DNA of 64,000 bases, taken from positions 62,001 to 126,000 of the forward strand of contig CBDIHH010000005.1 of the NCBI GenBank assembly GCA_965279095.1, written 5' to 3'. This document shows positions 8,220 through 15,324 of the stretch, one piece after another (position 1 is the stretch's first letter; each line of letters begins with the position of its first letter). Source of the stretch: CBDIHH01 sp965279095. Its GTDB lineage: Bacteria; Pseudomonadota; Alphaproteobacteria; Caulobacterales; Caulobacteraceae. The notes beneath the pieces were generated by a model. The model did not search any database and was not told the origin of the DNA. It saw only the letters and a program-made list of their open reading frames with translations. A program made the position numbers and the translations under genes.

Positions 8220-8476
8220 GCCGCCTCCTCGCGCTCGGCCAGGGCCTCGGCGTCGGCCTCCTGCTCGGCGAGCATCTGGATCACCGGCTCGACCTGGGTG
8301 CGAAGGTCGATCAGCGCGTGGTGGAGGCAGGCCGCCAGCCGCGCGTCGGGCGTGTTCAACGGGCGCCCGAAGCGATCAATGGACGCCTCGCGGCATTGCT
8401 CGATCCAGCTGTCCAGGTCGGATGCGGGGGACATCAGCCGGATCTCGTCGGCGATGGCGGCGGCGGGGCGGCTCAC
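8216..8476 (-). CDS. hypothetical small helical early protein
   Basis: 86 aa, mostly helical. It contains DSWIEQCREASIDRFGRPLNTPDARLAACLHHALIDLR and an acidic coiled-coil tail (MLAEQEADAEALAEREE). Not recognised. It is coupled to both neighbours by NTGA overlaps. Third gene of the leftward early operon counted from the promoter is the microprotein; this gene is the second. Confidence 0.58.
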   Translation of the reverse strand: MSRPAAAIADEIRLMSPASDLDSWIEQCREASIDRFGRPLNTPDARLAACLHHALIDLRTQVEPVIQMLAEQEADAEALAEREEAA

Positions 8477-8739
8477 GCGGCCACCTGTTCGGCGGGGGCG
8501 GCCTGGGCGGCCAACTTGGCGCGGGCCTGGCGGATGTAGGCGCGGTGCTGCTGCACCCCCGCCATCACCAGATCCAGGTGCTCGCCGTAGAACTGGCCGG
8601 CGCCCGGGTTGGACTTGGCCAGCTTGCGCAGCCAGCGGCGGTTCGCGGTCGCCCGCTTGATCAGGGCCATGCCCGTCCGCTGATGCCAGCGGATGAAGGC
8701 CTCGGTCTTTTCAGTGGCGGATGTGGTGGCGGGGGACAT
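8473..8739 (-). CDS. hypothetical protein, first gene of the leftward early operon
   Basis: 88 aa from ATG 8739, preceded by GAGGAG; an upstream in-frame ATG at 8772 lies within the operator/promoter and is rejected. The sequence is basic and helical: FIRWHQRTGMALIKRATANRRWLRKLAKSNPG, then EHLDLVMAGVQQHRAYIRQAR. Function unknown. It is the first gene served by the predicted PL promoter (8763..8796) and so should be CI-repressed in the lysogen. Confidence 0.62.
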   Translation of the reverse strand: MSPATTSATEKTEAFIRWHQRTGMALIKRATANRRWLRKLAKSNPGAGQFYGEHLDLVMAGVQQHRAYIRQARAKLAAQAAPAEQVAA

Positions 8740-8762
8740 GACTGCTCCTCGGGTGTGAGGAG

Positions 8763-8796
8763 ACTGTGACAAAACCTCATAGAAAGGTCAATGAGG
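8763..8796 (-). promoter_or_regulatory. leftward early promoter PL with -35 inside the operator
   Basis: On the minus strand, TTGACC (plus coordinates 8786-8791) is followed after 17 bases by CACAGT (8763-8768), placing the start near 8756, 17 bases before the first ATG (8739). The -35 box lies inside the operator at 8775..8796. The spacer shares a 15-base word (8768-8782) with the region in front of cI. Confidence 0.6.
8775..8796. promoter_or_regulatory. predicted CI operator at PL (OL)
   Basis: Perfect inverted repeat CCTCAT-N10-ATGAGG. Read on the minus strand it fits YCTCATTGAC-N5-CTATGAGR, the same pattern as the site at 9875..9896. A further pair of half-sites (TGTGAGG 8814-8820 and TATGAGG 8824-8830) lies just upstream as a direct repeat. 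Confidence 0.65.
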
Positions 8797-8847
8797 AAAT
8801 CGCACACTTGTTCTGTGAGGCGCTATGAGGTCGGTCGCGCCGCTAGG

Positions 8848-9144
8848 TCAGGGTGGGCTCCAGGTCGAAGCGTCGATTCTGCGGGGGACAGGCAGGCCCG
8901 CAGCTTCGCCCGCCAAGACCGCCGTCGCCCAGATCATGCTTAGGCGACCAAAGAACTCCCCGCACGCCTTGCAAAACATCATGGACATGTCCGTCGCCGG
9001 CTGATCGTCGGTCGTCAGCACCCAGCCGCCGCAGGCCTTGCAGTAGAAATTGAACTTCAACTCGCCGTCGTGAACTCCGCCGTAAATTACGCCGAACGGA
9101 GGGCATCCTGGCGCGAATGCGGAGATGTCGACCGCATCGGCCAC
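8848..9144 (-). CDS. hypothetical zinc-ribbon-like protein in the cI operon
   Basis: 98 aa from GTG 9144, two bases after the cI stop, with GAGG in front. It contains YCKACGGWVL (residues ~34-43) and FCKACGEFF (residues ~57-65), two CxxC knuckles 20 residues apart that would make a zinc ribbon. As the only other gene transcribed with the repressor in the lysogen, it may be a lysogeny-expressed accessory (immunity or exclusion) protein. Not recognised further. Confidence 0.6.
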   Translation of the reverse strand: MADAVDISAFAPGCPPFGVIYGGVHDGELKFNFYCKACGGWVLTTDDQPATDMSMMFCKACGEFFGRLSMIWATAVLAGEAAGLPVPRRIDASTWSPP

Positions 9145-9146
9145 AC

Positions 9147-9818
9147 CTAGAGCCTCACGATGGCATGACGCACCCAGCCGGCAATGCGGATCTCAATGTC
9201 GTCGTTGTCGCCGTGGATGGGCATCGGCTCGTTGAATTCCGCGATTGTCGAGTCGCCGCGCAGCTCAACGCCGCCGCCGCTAATGTGCACGCGCTTCAGA
9301 CTGCGCTCGATCTCGGATCCCTGAAAACGGGTCCTCTCGACGACCACGATGTCGCGGTCCCGAGGCGAATATTCCAGGTGAATGGCATCGATGACGTGAA
9401 CCAGCATGCCAGGCTGGATCACTCGGTTCATTGATTCCCCGACGACCTCCTCAAGCCACTGGCTTTTAGGTGCAATCCTCGGATCGGCTGCTATCGGCCC
9501 CTCGCCATAGTCCTGAGTTGCGTAGATGTCGGCTTGCAGCCACGCGCCGGCCTGAACCCTGAAGCGGATGGGGAGCAGCTGAAGCGTGGGGGCCGAGGAC
9601 AGACGCTCCATTGATGTCTTAGCGGGCAGGCTGCCGCTGCGCGCCGTGCCGGCCAGATAGGCATTGATCTGCTCGGCTTCCTCAACGCTGATCTTCCGCC
9701 CCGGTCCGCCGCCACACATCCGGTTCACGCTTGCGGCGTCCAGCTTCATGAAGCGAGCGAGCGCGGATTGGGACCGCCCCGGCTTCTGCAATTCGGCCTT
9801 CAGAGTAGCTGCATCCAT
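9147..9818 (-). CDS. CI-type prophage repressor (S24/LexA-like)
   Basis: 223 aa from ATG 9818. The frame is open upstream to ~10187, but that part crosses the operators and the cro-like gene and is rejected. N-terminal HTH at ~residues 15-58 (SQSALARFMKLDAASVNRM). C-terminal S24 peptidase domain: cleavage site A90-G91 (RVQAGAW), catalytic S129 (VVGESMN) and K175 (SLKRVHI). It should repress the early promoters through the 22-bp operators and be inactivated by RecA-stimulated self-cleavage on DNA damage. The downstream GTG gene is probably co-transcribed. Confidence 0.92.
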   Translation of the reverse strand: MDAATLKAELQKPGRSQSALARFMKLDAASVNRMCGGGPGRKISVEEAEQINAYLAGTARSGSLPAKTSMERLSSAPTLQLLPIRFRVQAGAWLQADIYATQDYGEGPIAADPRIAPKSQWLEEVVGESMNRVIQPGMLVHVIDAIHLEYSPRDRDIVVVERTRFQGSEIERSLKRVHISGGGVELRGDSTIAEFNEPMPIHGDNDDIEIRIAGWVRHAIVRL

Positions 9819-9858
9819 GATCCGGCGATGTGACGCACAGAGCGTGGCGGGCGCTACG

Positions 9859-9918
9859 GACAAAACCTCATAGGTCTCATTGACGAAACTATGAGAAAGC
9901 ATCATAGATGACCTATGA
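9859..9918. promoter_or_regulatory. cI/cro intergenic operator region (OR) and rightward promoter PR
   Basis: 9875..9896 is a perfect inverted repeat TCTCAT-N10-ATGAGA fitting YCTCATTGAC-N5-CTATGAGR. TTGACG (9880-9885) inside it is a -35 box for a rightward promoter; 17 bases later CATAGA (9903-9908) is the likely -10, predicting a start at about 9914-9915, i.e. at the ATG of the cro-like gene. A second dyad TCATAG-N5-CTATGA (9902..9918) covers that start. The 15-base word at 9859-9873 is repeated exactly at 8768-8782 and would sit in the leftward cI promoter. Confidence 0.65.
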
Positions 9919-10175
9919 CGCCAGCTTCGGAAATCATCGCGCGCTGCGGGGGCCCCAAGGCCGTCGCTGATTGGCTCGGCCTCGAGCGCACTGCAGTCCA
10001 GCGTTGGACATACCCGGCCCCCAAGGGGACGGGCGAGCAAGTTCCGATGAAGCACTGGTCGGCGATCATCAACGCCGCAGCCGCCGCTGGCATCGACGTT
10101 AAGCTGACTGAGCTCATGCCCGACGATGTCGCGCGCATGGCCCAGGCCGAGGCCGCCCAGGACGCCGCAGCGTGA
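9915..10175 (+). CDS. Cro/YdaS-like HTH regulator
   Basis: 86 aa. Residues ~5-55 (IIARCGGPKAVADWLGLERTAVQRW ... VPMKHWSAIINAAAAAGI) match the YdaS/Cro-like helix-turn-helix family, which sits opposite cI in many prophages and favours lytic growth. No ribosome-binding site is visible and the predicted PR start coincides with the ATG, so the mRNA may be leaderless. First gene of the rightward early operon; its stop overlaps the next start as GTGA. Confidence 0.8.
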   Translation: MTPASEIIARCGGPKAVADWLGLERTAVQRWTYPAPKGTGEQVPMKHWSAIINAAAAAGIDVKLTELMPDDVARMAQAEAAQDAAA

Positions 10176-10366
10176 CCGCCCCCGCAACCTTCACCTGGCT
10201 GAGGGCGGACGGGTCGCGCGGTTTGACCCATCCGGCGCCGCCGGCGGTCGTCGCCAACGTCATGGCGACCATGGGCAAATGGCCCGACGCTTCCGAATAC
10301 GTCGGCGTCGAGTTCGGCATGTCGGATGGCTCGCGTGTCGCGGTGAAGCCGAAGAGGCGCCGCTGA
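10172..10366 (+). CDS. hypothetical small early protein
   Basis: 64 aa from GTG 10172, overlapping the cro-like stop as GTGA. The sequence (ATFTWLRADGSRGLTHPAPPAVVANVMATMGKWPD ... VEFGMSDGSRVAVKPKRRR) suggests a small beta-rich domain with a basic tail. Not recognised. Confidence 0.58.
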   Translation: MTAPATFTWLRADGSRGLTHPAPPAVVANVMATMGKWPDASEYVGVEFGMSDGSRVAVKPKRRR

Positions 10367-10396
10367 CTGATGGGCGCCGCGGATTTCCATTTCAGA

Positions 10397-10654
10397 TCAC
10401 AGGGGCCCCGCCGGGTCCGCCCGGCCCTGTTGATGGCAGGGGAGGGCGCCTTCGCCGGTCTCTCTCCCCTGATCCAGCCATTCGCCCAGGAGCGCGCCTG
10501 CCAGGGTGCTCTCGTGGTTGGCCTTGCGGGTCAATCCCCGCGCGGCCGCGGGCTCTCGTCGAGCCCAGGTTCTGCAGGCGCCTGCCAGGGCGCCGCGCAG
10601 GATCGCTTCCTCTATCCGGCTATCCCAGCCCAACTCCCCGCCCATCCCCTCCAT
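10397..10654 (-). CDS. possible antisense small protein gene (uncertain)
   Basis: The stretch 10367-10686 has no convincing rightward gene. The best frame is on the minus strand: 85 aa with a balanced helical composition (RIEEAILRGALAGACRTWARREPAAARGL). The alternative plus-strand frame 10370-10690 is proline/glycine-rich and lacks a ribosome-binding site. The minus frame also lacks a clear ribosome-binding site. Either may be non-coding. Confidence 0.3.
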   Translation of the reverse strand: MEGMGGELGWDSRIEEAILRGALAGACRTWARREPAAARGLTRKANHESTLAGALLGEWLDQGRETGEGALPCHQQGRADPAGPL

Positions 10655-10686
10655 CTGCCGGCCCTCCGCGGCCTCTGCGTGTCGCC

Positions 10687-11136
10687 ATGAACATGCAGGT
10701 GACCGCGATGGATATCTCCTCCCTGAGAGGGACCAATTTACCCCTCGATTCCCGTCGCCGGGATGCGCTGGCGACCTTTGCTCGCCTGGCTGCTGAAGAC
10801 GCCGGGCAGCCGCCCCAGGCCTGGGTCCGCAAGACCTGGGGCTTCGAGGTCTACGAGGCCAAGGCCCTGCTGAAGGGCGATGCCTCCGAGGCGATGTGGG
10901 AGCGGATCCTCAAGCACAAGAACGGCGGCTGGTCCGTCGCAATCCCGATCCTTGGGGCAGTCGTCGGCATGGGCCTGGACGACTTCCTCGCAGCCCAACG
11001 GAGACGCCATGTCGAACTGGCTCGCCGGAGCGGCGCGGTCGTTCGCGATCTGCGCGCTCTACCCCCTCTGGGCGCTGACCGCCCTGCTCAGCATCCCTCT
11101 GACCCTCCTGCTCGGCGCCGATCTGGCGGCGGCTGA
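10687..11136 (+). CDS. hypothetical early phage protein
   Basis: 149 aa from ATG 10687 (a second ATG at 10708 is possible). Residues 1-105 (MDISSLRGTNLPLDSRRRDALATFARLAAEDAGQPPQAWVRKTWGFEVYEAKALLKGDASEAMWERILKH by position) form a helical domain with a WGFEVYEAK...GDAS pattern, followed by GGWSVAIPILGAVVGMGLDDFLAA. The C-terminal 40 residues overlap the start of the next small gene. The family is not recognised; the position after cro suggests a role in early regulation. Confidence 0.62.
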   Translation: MNMQVTAMDISSLRGTNLPLDSRRRDALATFARLAAEDAGQPPQAWVRKTWGFEVYEAKALLKGDASEAMWERILKHKNGGWSVAIPILGAVVGMGLDDFLAAQRRRHVELARRSGAVVRDLRALPPLGADRPAQHPSDPPARRRSGGG

Positions 11137-11176
11137 CCGGCTGCGCAGGGCCATCGACGCCCTGAGTAGCCGCTGA
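11009..11176 (+). CDS. small membrane protein (overlapping gene)
   Basis: 55 aa from ATG 11009, preceded by GGAG (CGGAGACGCC-ATG). It has one hydrophobic segment, ICALYPLWALTALLSIPLTL (residues ~13-32), and an amphipathic C-terminus (ADRLRRAIDALSSR). It lies in a different frame inside the 3' end of the preceding gene (128-base overlap), so either its reality or the length of that gene's tail is uncertain. Confidence 0.45.
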   Translation: MSNWLAGAARSFAICALYPLWALTALLSIPLTLLLGADLAAADRLRRAIDALSSR

Positions 11177-11230
11177 CCTACCAGGGCAAGCCTCGGGCCC
11201 TCCAAGACCGCGGCGATGACGGAGGCCGGC

Positions 11231-11899
11231 ATGGCCCGCACGAAGAAGACCGCAGAGGTTGGCCACAATGGCCCGACCCAAGAGGAACAGGCCGAGCGCG
11301 AGGCTTTGTTCCTCTCCCACCTGGACGCTTGTCGAAAGGCCGACGCCGCCCTGGCGACCGCGATGGAGCCCGTCAAGGTGGTGCGCAAGCAGCGCAACGT
11401 CGTCCGCAACCTCGCGTCCAAGGAAGGCTTCCCGCTCAAGATCATCGACGAGATCATCGAGAAAGAGGCCTTCACCCAGAAGGACCTTGAGGGTGAGGCG
11501 GAACTCTCGCGCTGGATGCACCAGATGGCAGGCCTGCCCACGGGAGGTCAGGCCGAGCTGTTCGCCACGACGCCGGCGGAGATCAAGGACGGCCTGGACT
11601 GGGAGGCCGACGGCTATCGCGCTGGCATGCGTGGCGTCGAGCCGAAGCCCCCAGAAGGCTGCCCGCCCCGTTTCCACCAGGAGTGGATGAAGGGCTACCA
11701 CGCTGGCCAGGAGCGCAACGCCTGGGCCCTGTCCGAGAAGGGCAAGATCGTCGACCGGCGCACCGACATCAACACGTCCCAGGCGGTGCAGCTGGATCCT
11801 GAGCCTGAGGACGAGTTCGACGCCGACGCCGAGGCGCGCAAGCTGAAGGGCGCCGGCTTCCTGGACACCACGGTCGACGAACAAGCCGAGGCTGCCTGA
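11231..11899 (+). CDS. hypothetical protein with RMF-like segment
   Basis: 222 aa from ATG 11231, chosen because GGAG precedes it at good spacing; an ATG five codons upstream lacks one. The N-terminal ~100 residues are helical (EEQAEREALFLSHLDACRKADAAL). Residues ~125-165 (GLDWEADGYRAGMRGVEPKPPEGC, then FHQEWMKGYHAGQE) resemble a ribosome-modulation-factor-like motif found in several alphaproteobacterial phage proteins. The C-terminus is acidic. Function unknown. Its stop shares a base with the rusA ATG. Confidence 0.6.
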   Translation: MARTKKTAEVGHNGPTQEEQAEREALFLSHLDACRKADAALATAMEPVKVVRKQRNVVRNLASKEGFPLKIIDEIIEKEAFTQKDLEGEAELSRWMHQMAGLPTGGQAELFATTPAEIKDGLDWEADGYRAGMRGVEPKPPEGCPPRFHQEWMKGYHAGQERNAWALSEKGKIVDRRTDINTSQAVQLDPEPEDEFDADAEARKLKGAGFLDTTVDEQAEAA

Positions 11900-12354
11900 T
11901 GGCGCGGCTCGCCTTCTCCATTGCCGGCGAGCCCCGCGGCAAGGGCCGCCCCAGAACCCGTGTCGTGAAGGCGCGGTCTGGGGCGGCTTTCGCCAACGTC
12001 TACACCGACACCGAGACCCGGAAATATGAAGCCGCGATCAAGACGGCCGCCGTTCAGGCCATGGCCGGCGCCGCGCCGCTCGACGGCCCGCTGACGATCG
12101 CCCTGCGCTTCCGCTTCTCTGTCCCCAGCAGCTTCAGCAAGGCCAAGCGCGCTCGCATCCTGGCGCTGCAGGAGGCCTACTTCGGCGCCTTCGACGCGGA
12201 CAACCTCGCCAAGTCCCTCCTGGATGGTCTGAACGGCGTCTGCTTCCACGACGACAAGCAGGCCCTCGATCTTCTCGTCAGCAAGCGGCCCCACGCGCGG
12301 CCCGGCGTCGACATCGTCATCACCCCCTTTGAGACCGAGAGGAGCACCGCCTGA
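11899..12354 (+). CDS. rusA: RusA-family Holliday-junction resolvase
   Basis: 151 aa. N-terminal GEPRGKGRPRTR (residues ~9-20) and the metal-binding core D99-A-D101-N102-L, K105, D109 and H117-D118-D119 (FDADNLAKSLLDGLNG...HDDKQ) are the hallmarks of RusA endonucleases, which resolve four-way junctions formed by recombination or replication. Length is close to the family's usual ~120-150 aa. It is coupled by one-base overlaps to both neighbours in the rightward early operon. Confidence 0.9.
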   Translation: MARLAFSIAGEPRGKGRPRTRVVKARSGAAFANVYTDTETRKYEAAIKTAAVQAMAGAAPLDGPLTIALRFRFSVPSSFSKAKRARILALQEAYFGAFDADNLAKSLLDGLNGVCFHDDKQALDLLVSKRPHARPGVDIVITPFETERSTA

Positions 12355-12647
12355 TGGCCGTGAAACACACCCGCCAAGCCGCTGTCTTCGCGCTGGCAGA
12401 CCGGGCGGTGCCGCGCCGGGAGATCGCACAGCGGCTGGCGATTTCCCTCGGCTCCGTCGACCACTACCTCGACATCTACCGGGCCGAGCGCACCTCGCCA
12501 AACTCGTCCGACGCGACGGTCCCGAAGTTCGCCCACCATGCGGAGTGCGTGAGCGCCGTCATGGCGCACGGCGGCTTTCCCCGGCTCGCCGAGCAGCCGA
12601 ATGGCAGGGTCTGCTTGCCGCTGATCTACCCGGGGCGCGCGGCATGA
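12354..12647 (+). CDS. HTH-containing small phage protein
   Basis: 97 aa. Residues ~8-45 (QAAVFALADRAVPRREIAQRLAISLGSVDHYLDIYRAE) form a sigma-4/LuxR-like helix-turn-helix. The remainder (HAECVSAVMAHGGFPRLAE) is not recognised. It lies just before the GcrA gene with an ATGA overlap and probably acts in transcription regulation. Confidence 0.6.
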   Translation: MAVKHTRQAAVFALADRAVPRREIAQRLAISLGSVDHYLDIYRAERTSPNSSDATVPKFAHHAECVSAVMAHGGFPRLAEQPNGRVCLPLIYPGRAA

Positions 12648-13225
12648 CGTTCGCCATCGGCGCGAGCCCGCCCAATAGCACCTGGACCGACGAGCGCATC
12701 GACAAGCTGAAGACGCTGCACGCGAACGGGATGTCGGCGTCGCAGATCGCCAAGGCGCTGGGCGGGGTGACGCGCAACGCCGTGATAGGCAAGGTAACGC
12801 GCCTGAAGCTGGGCGGCCGCGAACTTCCGTCCAACCCGCGGGCCGCTAGTCCAGCGCGCGAGCCCCGCCGTCCGCCAGCGTCAAAACCCCGGCCGCTGCC
12901 TCAGATCGACGTGGCGCCCCCGCCGGCTGCCGTCCGTGTGGCCAGCGACGGATCGCGCACCTATGCGATGCCGCCGCCGGGCGCCGAGGCGACCGATATC
13001 GCGCCTGGCCTTGTCGCGGGTCTCGGCCTGAGCATTTCCGACCCACGCTTCCGTGGCTGCCGCTGGCCTGTACGCGGGGAGGGCGCAGACATGCGTTTCT
13101 GCTGCCTGCCCAGCGGCGGGGAGACCTTCTGCCCTGAGCACGCGGTCCGCGCCTACCAGCCGAAGGCGACGCAGGCCCGGCACAGCGCCAAGGAGCTCCT
13201 GCGCAGCGTGAGGCGGTTCGCATGA
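12644..13225 (+). CDS. gcrA: GcrA-family cell-cycle regulator (phage copy)
   Basis: 193 aa from ATG 12644 (ATGA overlap). Residues 14-60 (WTDERIDKLKTLHANG, ASQIAKALGGVTRNAVIGK, VTRLKLGGR) match the conserved DNA-binding N-terminus of GcrA, the alphaproteobacterial sigma70-associated regulator of promoters methylated at GANTC sites. The middle is a proline-rich linker. The C-terminal ~70 residues (CRWPVRGEGADMRFCCLPS...FCPEHAVRAY) carry a cysteine cluster as in chromosomal GcrA. A phage copy could redirect host cell-cycle transcription or use methylated phage promoters. Confidence 0.88.
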   Translation: MTFAIGASPPNSTWTDERIDKLKTLHANGMSASQIAKALGGVTRNAVIGKVTRLKLGGRELPSNPRAASPAREPRRPPASKPRPLPQIDVAPPPAAVRVASDGSRTYAMPPPGAEATDIAPGLVAGLGLSISDPRFRGCRWPVRGEGADMRFCCLPSGGETFCPEHAVRAYQPKATQARHSAKELLRSVRRFA

Positions 13226-13539
13226 CCCGCTCCACGTTCATCCGCGAGGTCAAGCCCACGGGCCGCACCCTGGTCCACGACCGCCGGCGCGCGCCCCTGC
13301 TCGAGGCCATGTGCCGGACGGCCATCCGCAGCCTGTTCGCCCTGGCCCCGGACCTCGACTGGCCGGCCCTGTCGCGCGCCCTCGTCCAAGAGGTCGTTCG
13401 CCACGACGCCGCCCTCCGTGGGCCCCACGAGGCCGCCACGTGGGCGTCGGCGCAGGCCCGGCGCATTGACCCGCCCGAAACGCTTCCCAGCGCCCGTGCC
13501 GCCGCCAAGGCGCTGTTCGCCGCCGCGGGTGATGCATGA
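13222..13539 (+). CDS. hypothetical early phage protein
   Basis: 105 aa, helical, with TLVHDRRRAPLLEAMCRTAIRSLFAL at residues ~15-40 and an Ala/Arg-rich C-terminus. Not recognised. ATGA overlaps with gcrA upstream and with the next gene downstream. Confidence 0.55.
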   Translation: MTRSTFIREVKPTGRTLVHDRRRAPLLEAMCRTAIRSLFALAPDLDWPALSRALVQEVVRHDAALRGPHEAATWASAQARRIDPPETLPSARAAAKALFAAAGDA

Positions 13540-13748
13540 CGGCGCGCGCCTCCTTGTCGCCCCTCGAAGCCCAGCGCCGCGTGCAGGCTGCGACCGGTGT
13601 CGAGTGGGCGCGCGTCGATACCTTCCTGCGGGACCACGCCCGCGACCACGGCGTCGAGGCAACCCTCCGCCGGCTCAACACCGCCGCCCAGCACCTCGTC
13701 GCCGAGATGCGTGAGGAAGGTCTCTCCGTCGAAGGGCCGATCGGATGA
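13536..13748 (+). CDS. hypothetical early phage protein
   Basis: 70 aa, helical (LSPLEAQRRVQAATGVEWARVDTFLRDHARDHG ... RRLNTAAQHLVAEMREEG). Not recognised. Coupled to both neighbours by ATGA overlaps. Confidence 0.55.
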   Translation: MTARASLSPLEAQRRVQAATGVEWARVDTFLRDHARDHGVEATLRRLNTAAQHLVAEMREEGLSVEGPIG

Positions 13749-13930
13749 ACCGCCGCGACCTCATAGCCAACGAGATGCACCAGGCCGCGACCTACCGCCG
13801 GGAGGCGAAGTCGCGCCGGTCGAAGAACCCCGAGCTCGCCGCGCAATTTCTTCGCTGGGCGGAGGCCTCGGTCGCCCGCGCGGAGCAGATGCGCTCTGGC
13901 CCCCTGTTCGGCGCCGGGAGCGAGGCATGA
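13745..13930 (+). CDS. hypothetical early phage protein
   Basis: 61 aa, highly charged helical protein (MHQAATYRREAKSRRSKNPELAAQFLRWAEASVARAEQMR). Not recognised. Directly precedes dnaB with an ATGA overlap, so a role with the helicase is conceivable but unproven. Confidence 0.52.
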   Translation: MNRRDLIANEMHQAATYRREAKSRRSKNPELAAQFLRWAEASVARAEQMRSGPLFGAGSEA

Positions 13931-15324
13931 TCGACGCTCTTGATCGCCCCTCGATAGACGTTGAAGCCGAGCAAGGCCTGATCGGCTGCGTGCTCTTCGA
14001 CAACGCTGCCTTCCGCACCCTGGACGGGATCGAGCCCCGGCATTTCTCGGAAGCCTTCCACGTCCGCCTATGGGACGCGATGGCTGCCCGGATCAACGAC
14101 GGCAAGGAAGCCGAGCCGATCCAGATGGCGCAGCACTTCGCCAAGGATGAGGCCTTCCTGGCCCTGGGCGGGATGTCCTACTTCGGCGATCTGGTCGACA
14201 AGGCGCCGGCAAATGCCGCGGCGCCCGGCATCGCAGCCGGCATCATGGCCGCAAGCCTCCGTCGGGATCTCGTGGCCCTGGGCGCCCAGATCGCTGCCGC
14301 CGGCCGGCAGTCCCCGGATCCCTATGACGTTGTCACTGAGGCGGAGCGCGCTCTGGCTGAGATCGCCCAGGGCGCCTCCCCAGGTGACGCGAACCTCGTC
14401 GACGCGCGGTCTTCGGCCGAGGCCACCCTGGCGGAGATGGAGGAGGAAGCGGAGCGCGGCCTATCCAAGGGCAAGATGACCGGCCTGCGCTGCTTCGACC
14501 GCCGACTGGGGGGCCTGAAGCCTGGCCACCTGATCGTCGTCGGCGGCCGTCCCTCCATGGGCAAGACCAGCCTCGCCCGGGTGGCCGCCTACGGCGCCGC
14601 CGGCCGCAATCCGCACGACCTGTTCGCCTACTTCGCCCTGGAGATGGACCGCCGCGAGCTGAACGAGCGGACGATGGCCGACCTGTCCTTCCACCGCGGG
14701 GACGGTGTCGCCTATCAGGACATGAGCCGGGGCAAGATGGACCCGATGACCCTGCGTAACCTGCGGGAAATGCTCTGGCAGACGCCGCGCAACTGCCTGA
14801 TCGATGACACGTCCGGGGTGACGCTCGACTACATCAAGCGCCGGGTTTGGGCCCTGAAGCGCAAGGGCAACCTGGCCGCCATCTTCATCGACTACCTGCA
14901 GATCATGACCCTGCCGGAGCGGAATGGCCGCAACGACGCCGCCCTCTACGGCGCGATCACCACAGGCCTGAAGAACCTCGCCCGGGCCGCCGGCATCTGC
15001 GTGGTTCTCCTGTCCCAACTGTCCCGCCAGGTCGAGCAGCGCGACGACAAGAAGCCCATGCTGAGCGACCTGCGCGACTCCGGTTCGATCGAGCAGGACG
15101 CCAACGCCGTCCTGTTCCCCTTCCGCGAGGTCTACTACCTGCAGCGGGCCGAGCCCAAGAAGACCGGGCCCGAGCATGCCGCCTGGGAGGAGACCGTCGA
15201 GCTCCTCCGCCGGCGGATGGAAGTGCTGTGCGCAAAGAACCGCGGCGGCGCCATCGGCTCCGACCAGCAGGACTATTTCGCCGAATTCGATGTCGTCAGA
15301 GACCTAGTGGAGGGCCGCTCGTGA
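13927..15324 (+). CDS. dnaB: replicative DNA helicase DnaB
   Basis: 465 aa from ATG 13927 (ATGA overlap); the open frame upstream of it is shadow. The N-terminal DnaB domain (VEAEQGLIGCVLFDNAAF ... FHVRLWDAM, residues ~8-110) is followed by the RecA-like motor: Walker A GGRPSMGKTS at 206-215, FALEMDRREL, Walker B AIFIDYLQIM, a QLSRQVEQR sensor region and LSDLRDSGSIEQDAN. It unwinds DNA at the phage replication fork, presumably loaded with the help of the DUF1376 protein encoded next. Confidence 0.95.
   Translation: MIDALDRPSIDVEAEQGLIGCVLFDNAAFRTLDGIEPRHFSEAFHVRLWDAMAARINDGKEAEPIQMAQHFAKDEAFLALGGMSYFGDLVDKAPANAAAPGIAAGIMAASLRRDLVALGAQIAAAGRQSPDPYDVVTEAERALAEIAQGASPGDANLVDARSSAEATLAEMEEEAERGLSKGKMTGLRCFDRRLGGLKPGHLIVVGGRPSMGKTSLARVAAYGAAGRNPHDLFAYFALEMDRRELNERTMADLSFHRGDGVAYQDMSRGKMDPMTLRNLREMLWQTPRNCLIDDTSGVTLDYIKRRVWALKRKGNLAAIFIDYLQIMTLPERNGRNDAALYGAITTGLKNLARAAGICVVLLSQLSRQVEQRDDKKPMLSDLRDSGSIEQDANAVLFPFREVYYLQRAEPKKTGPEHAAWEETVELLRRRMEVLCAKNRGGAIGSDQQDYFAEFDVVRDLVEGRS

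Noticed and set aside
9147..10187. 346-aa frame for the repressor
   Set aside because: It would run through the operators and the cro-like gene; the CI fold starts at ATG 9818.
10370..10690. 106-aa plus-strand frame after the small early genes
   Set aside because: No ribosome-binding site and a sequence rich in Pro/Gly/Arg without structure; the opposite strand is slightly more protein-like, and both are doubtful.
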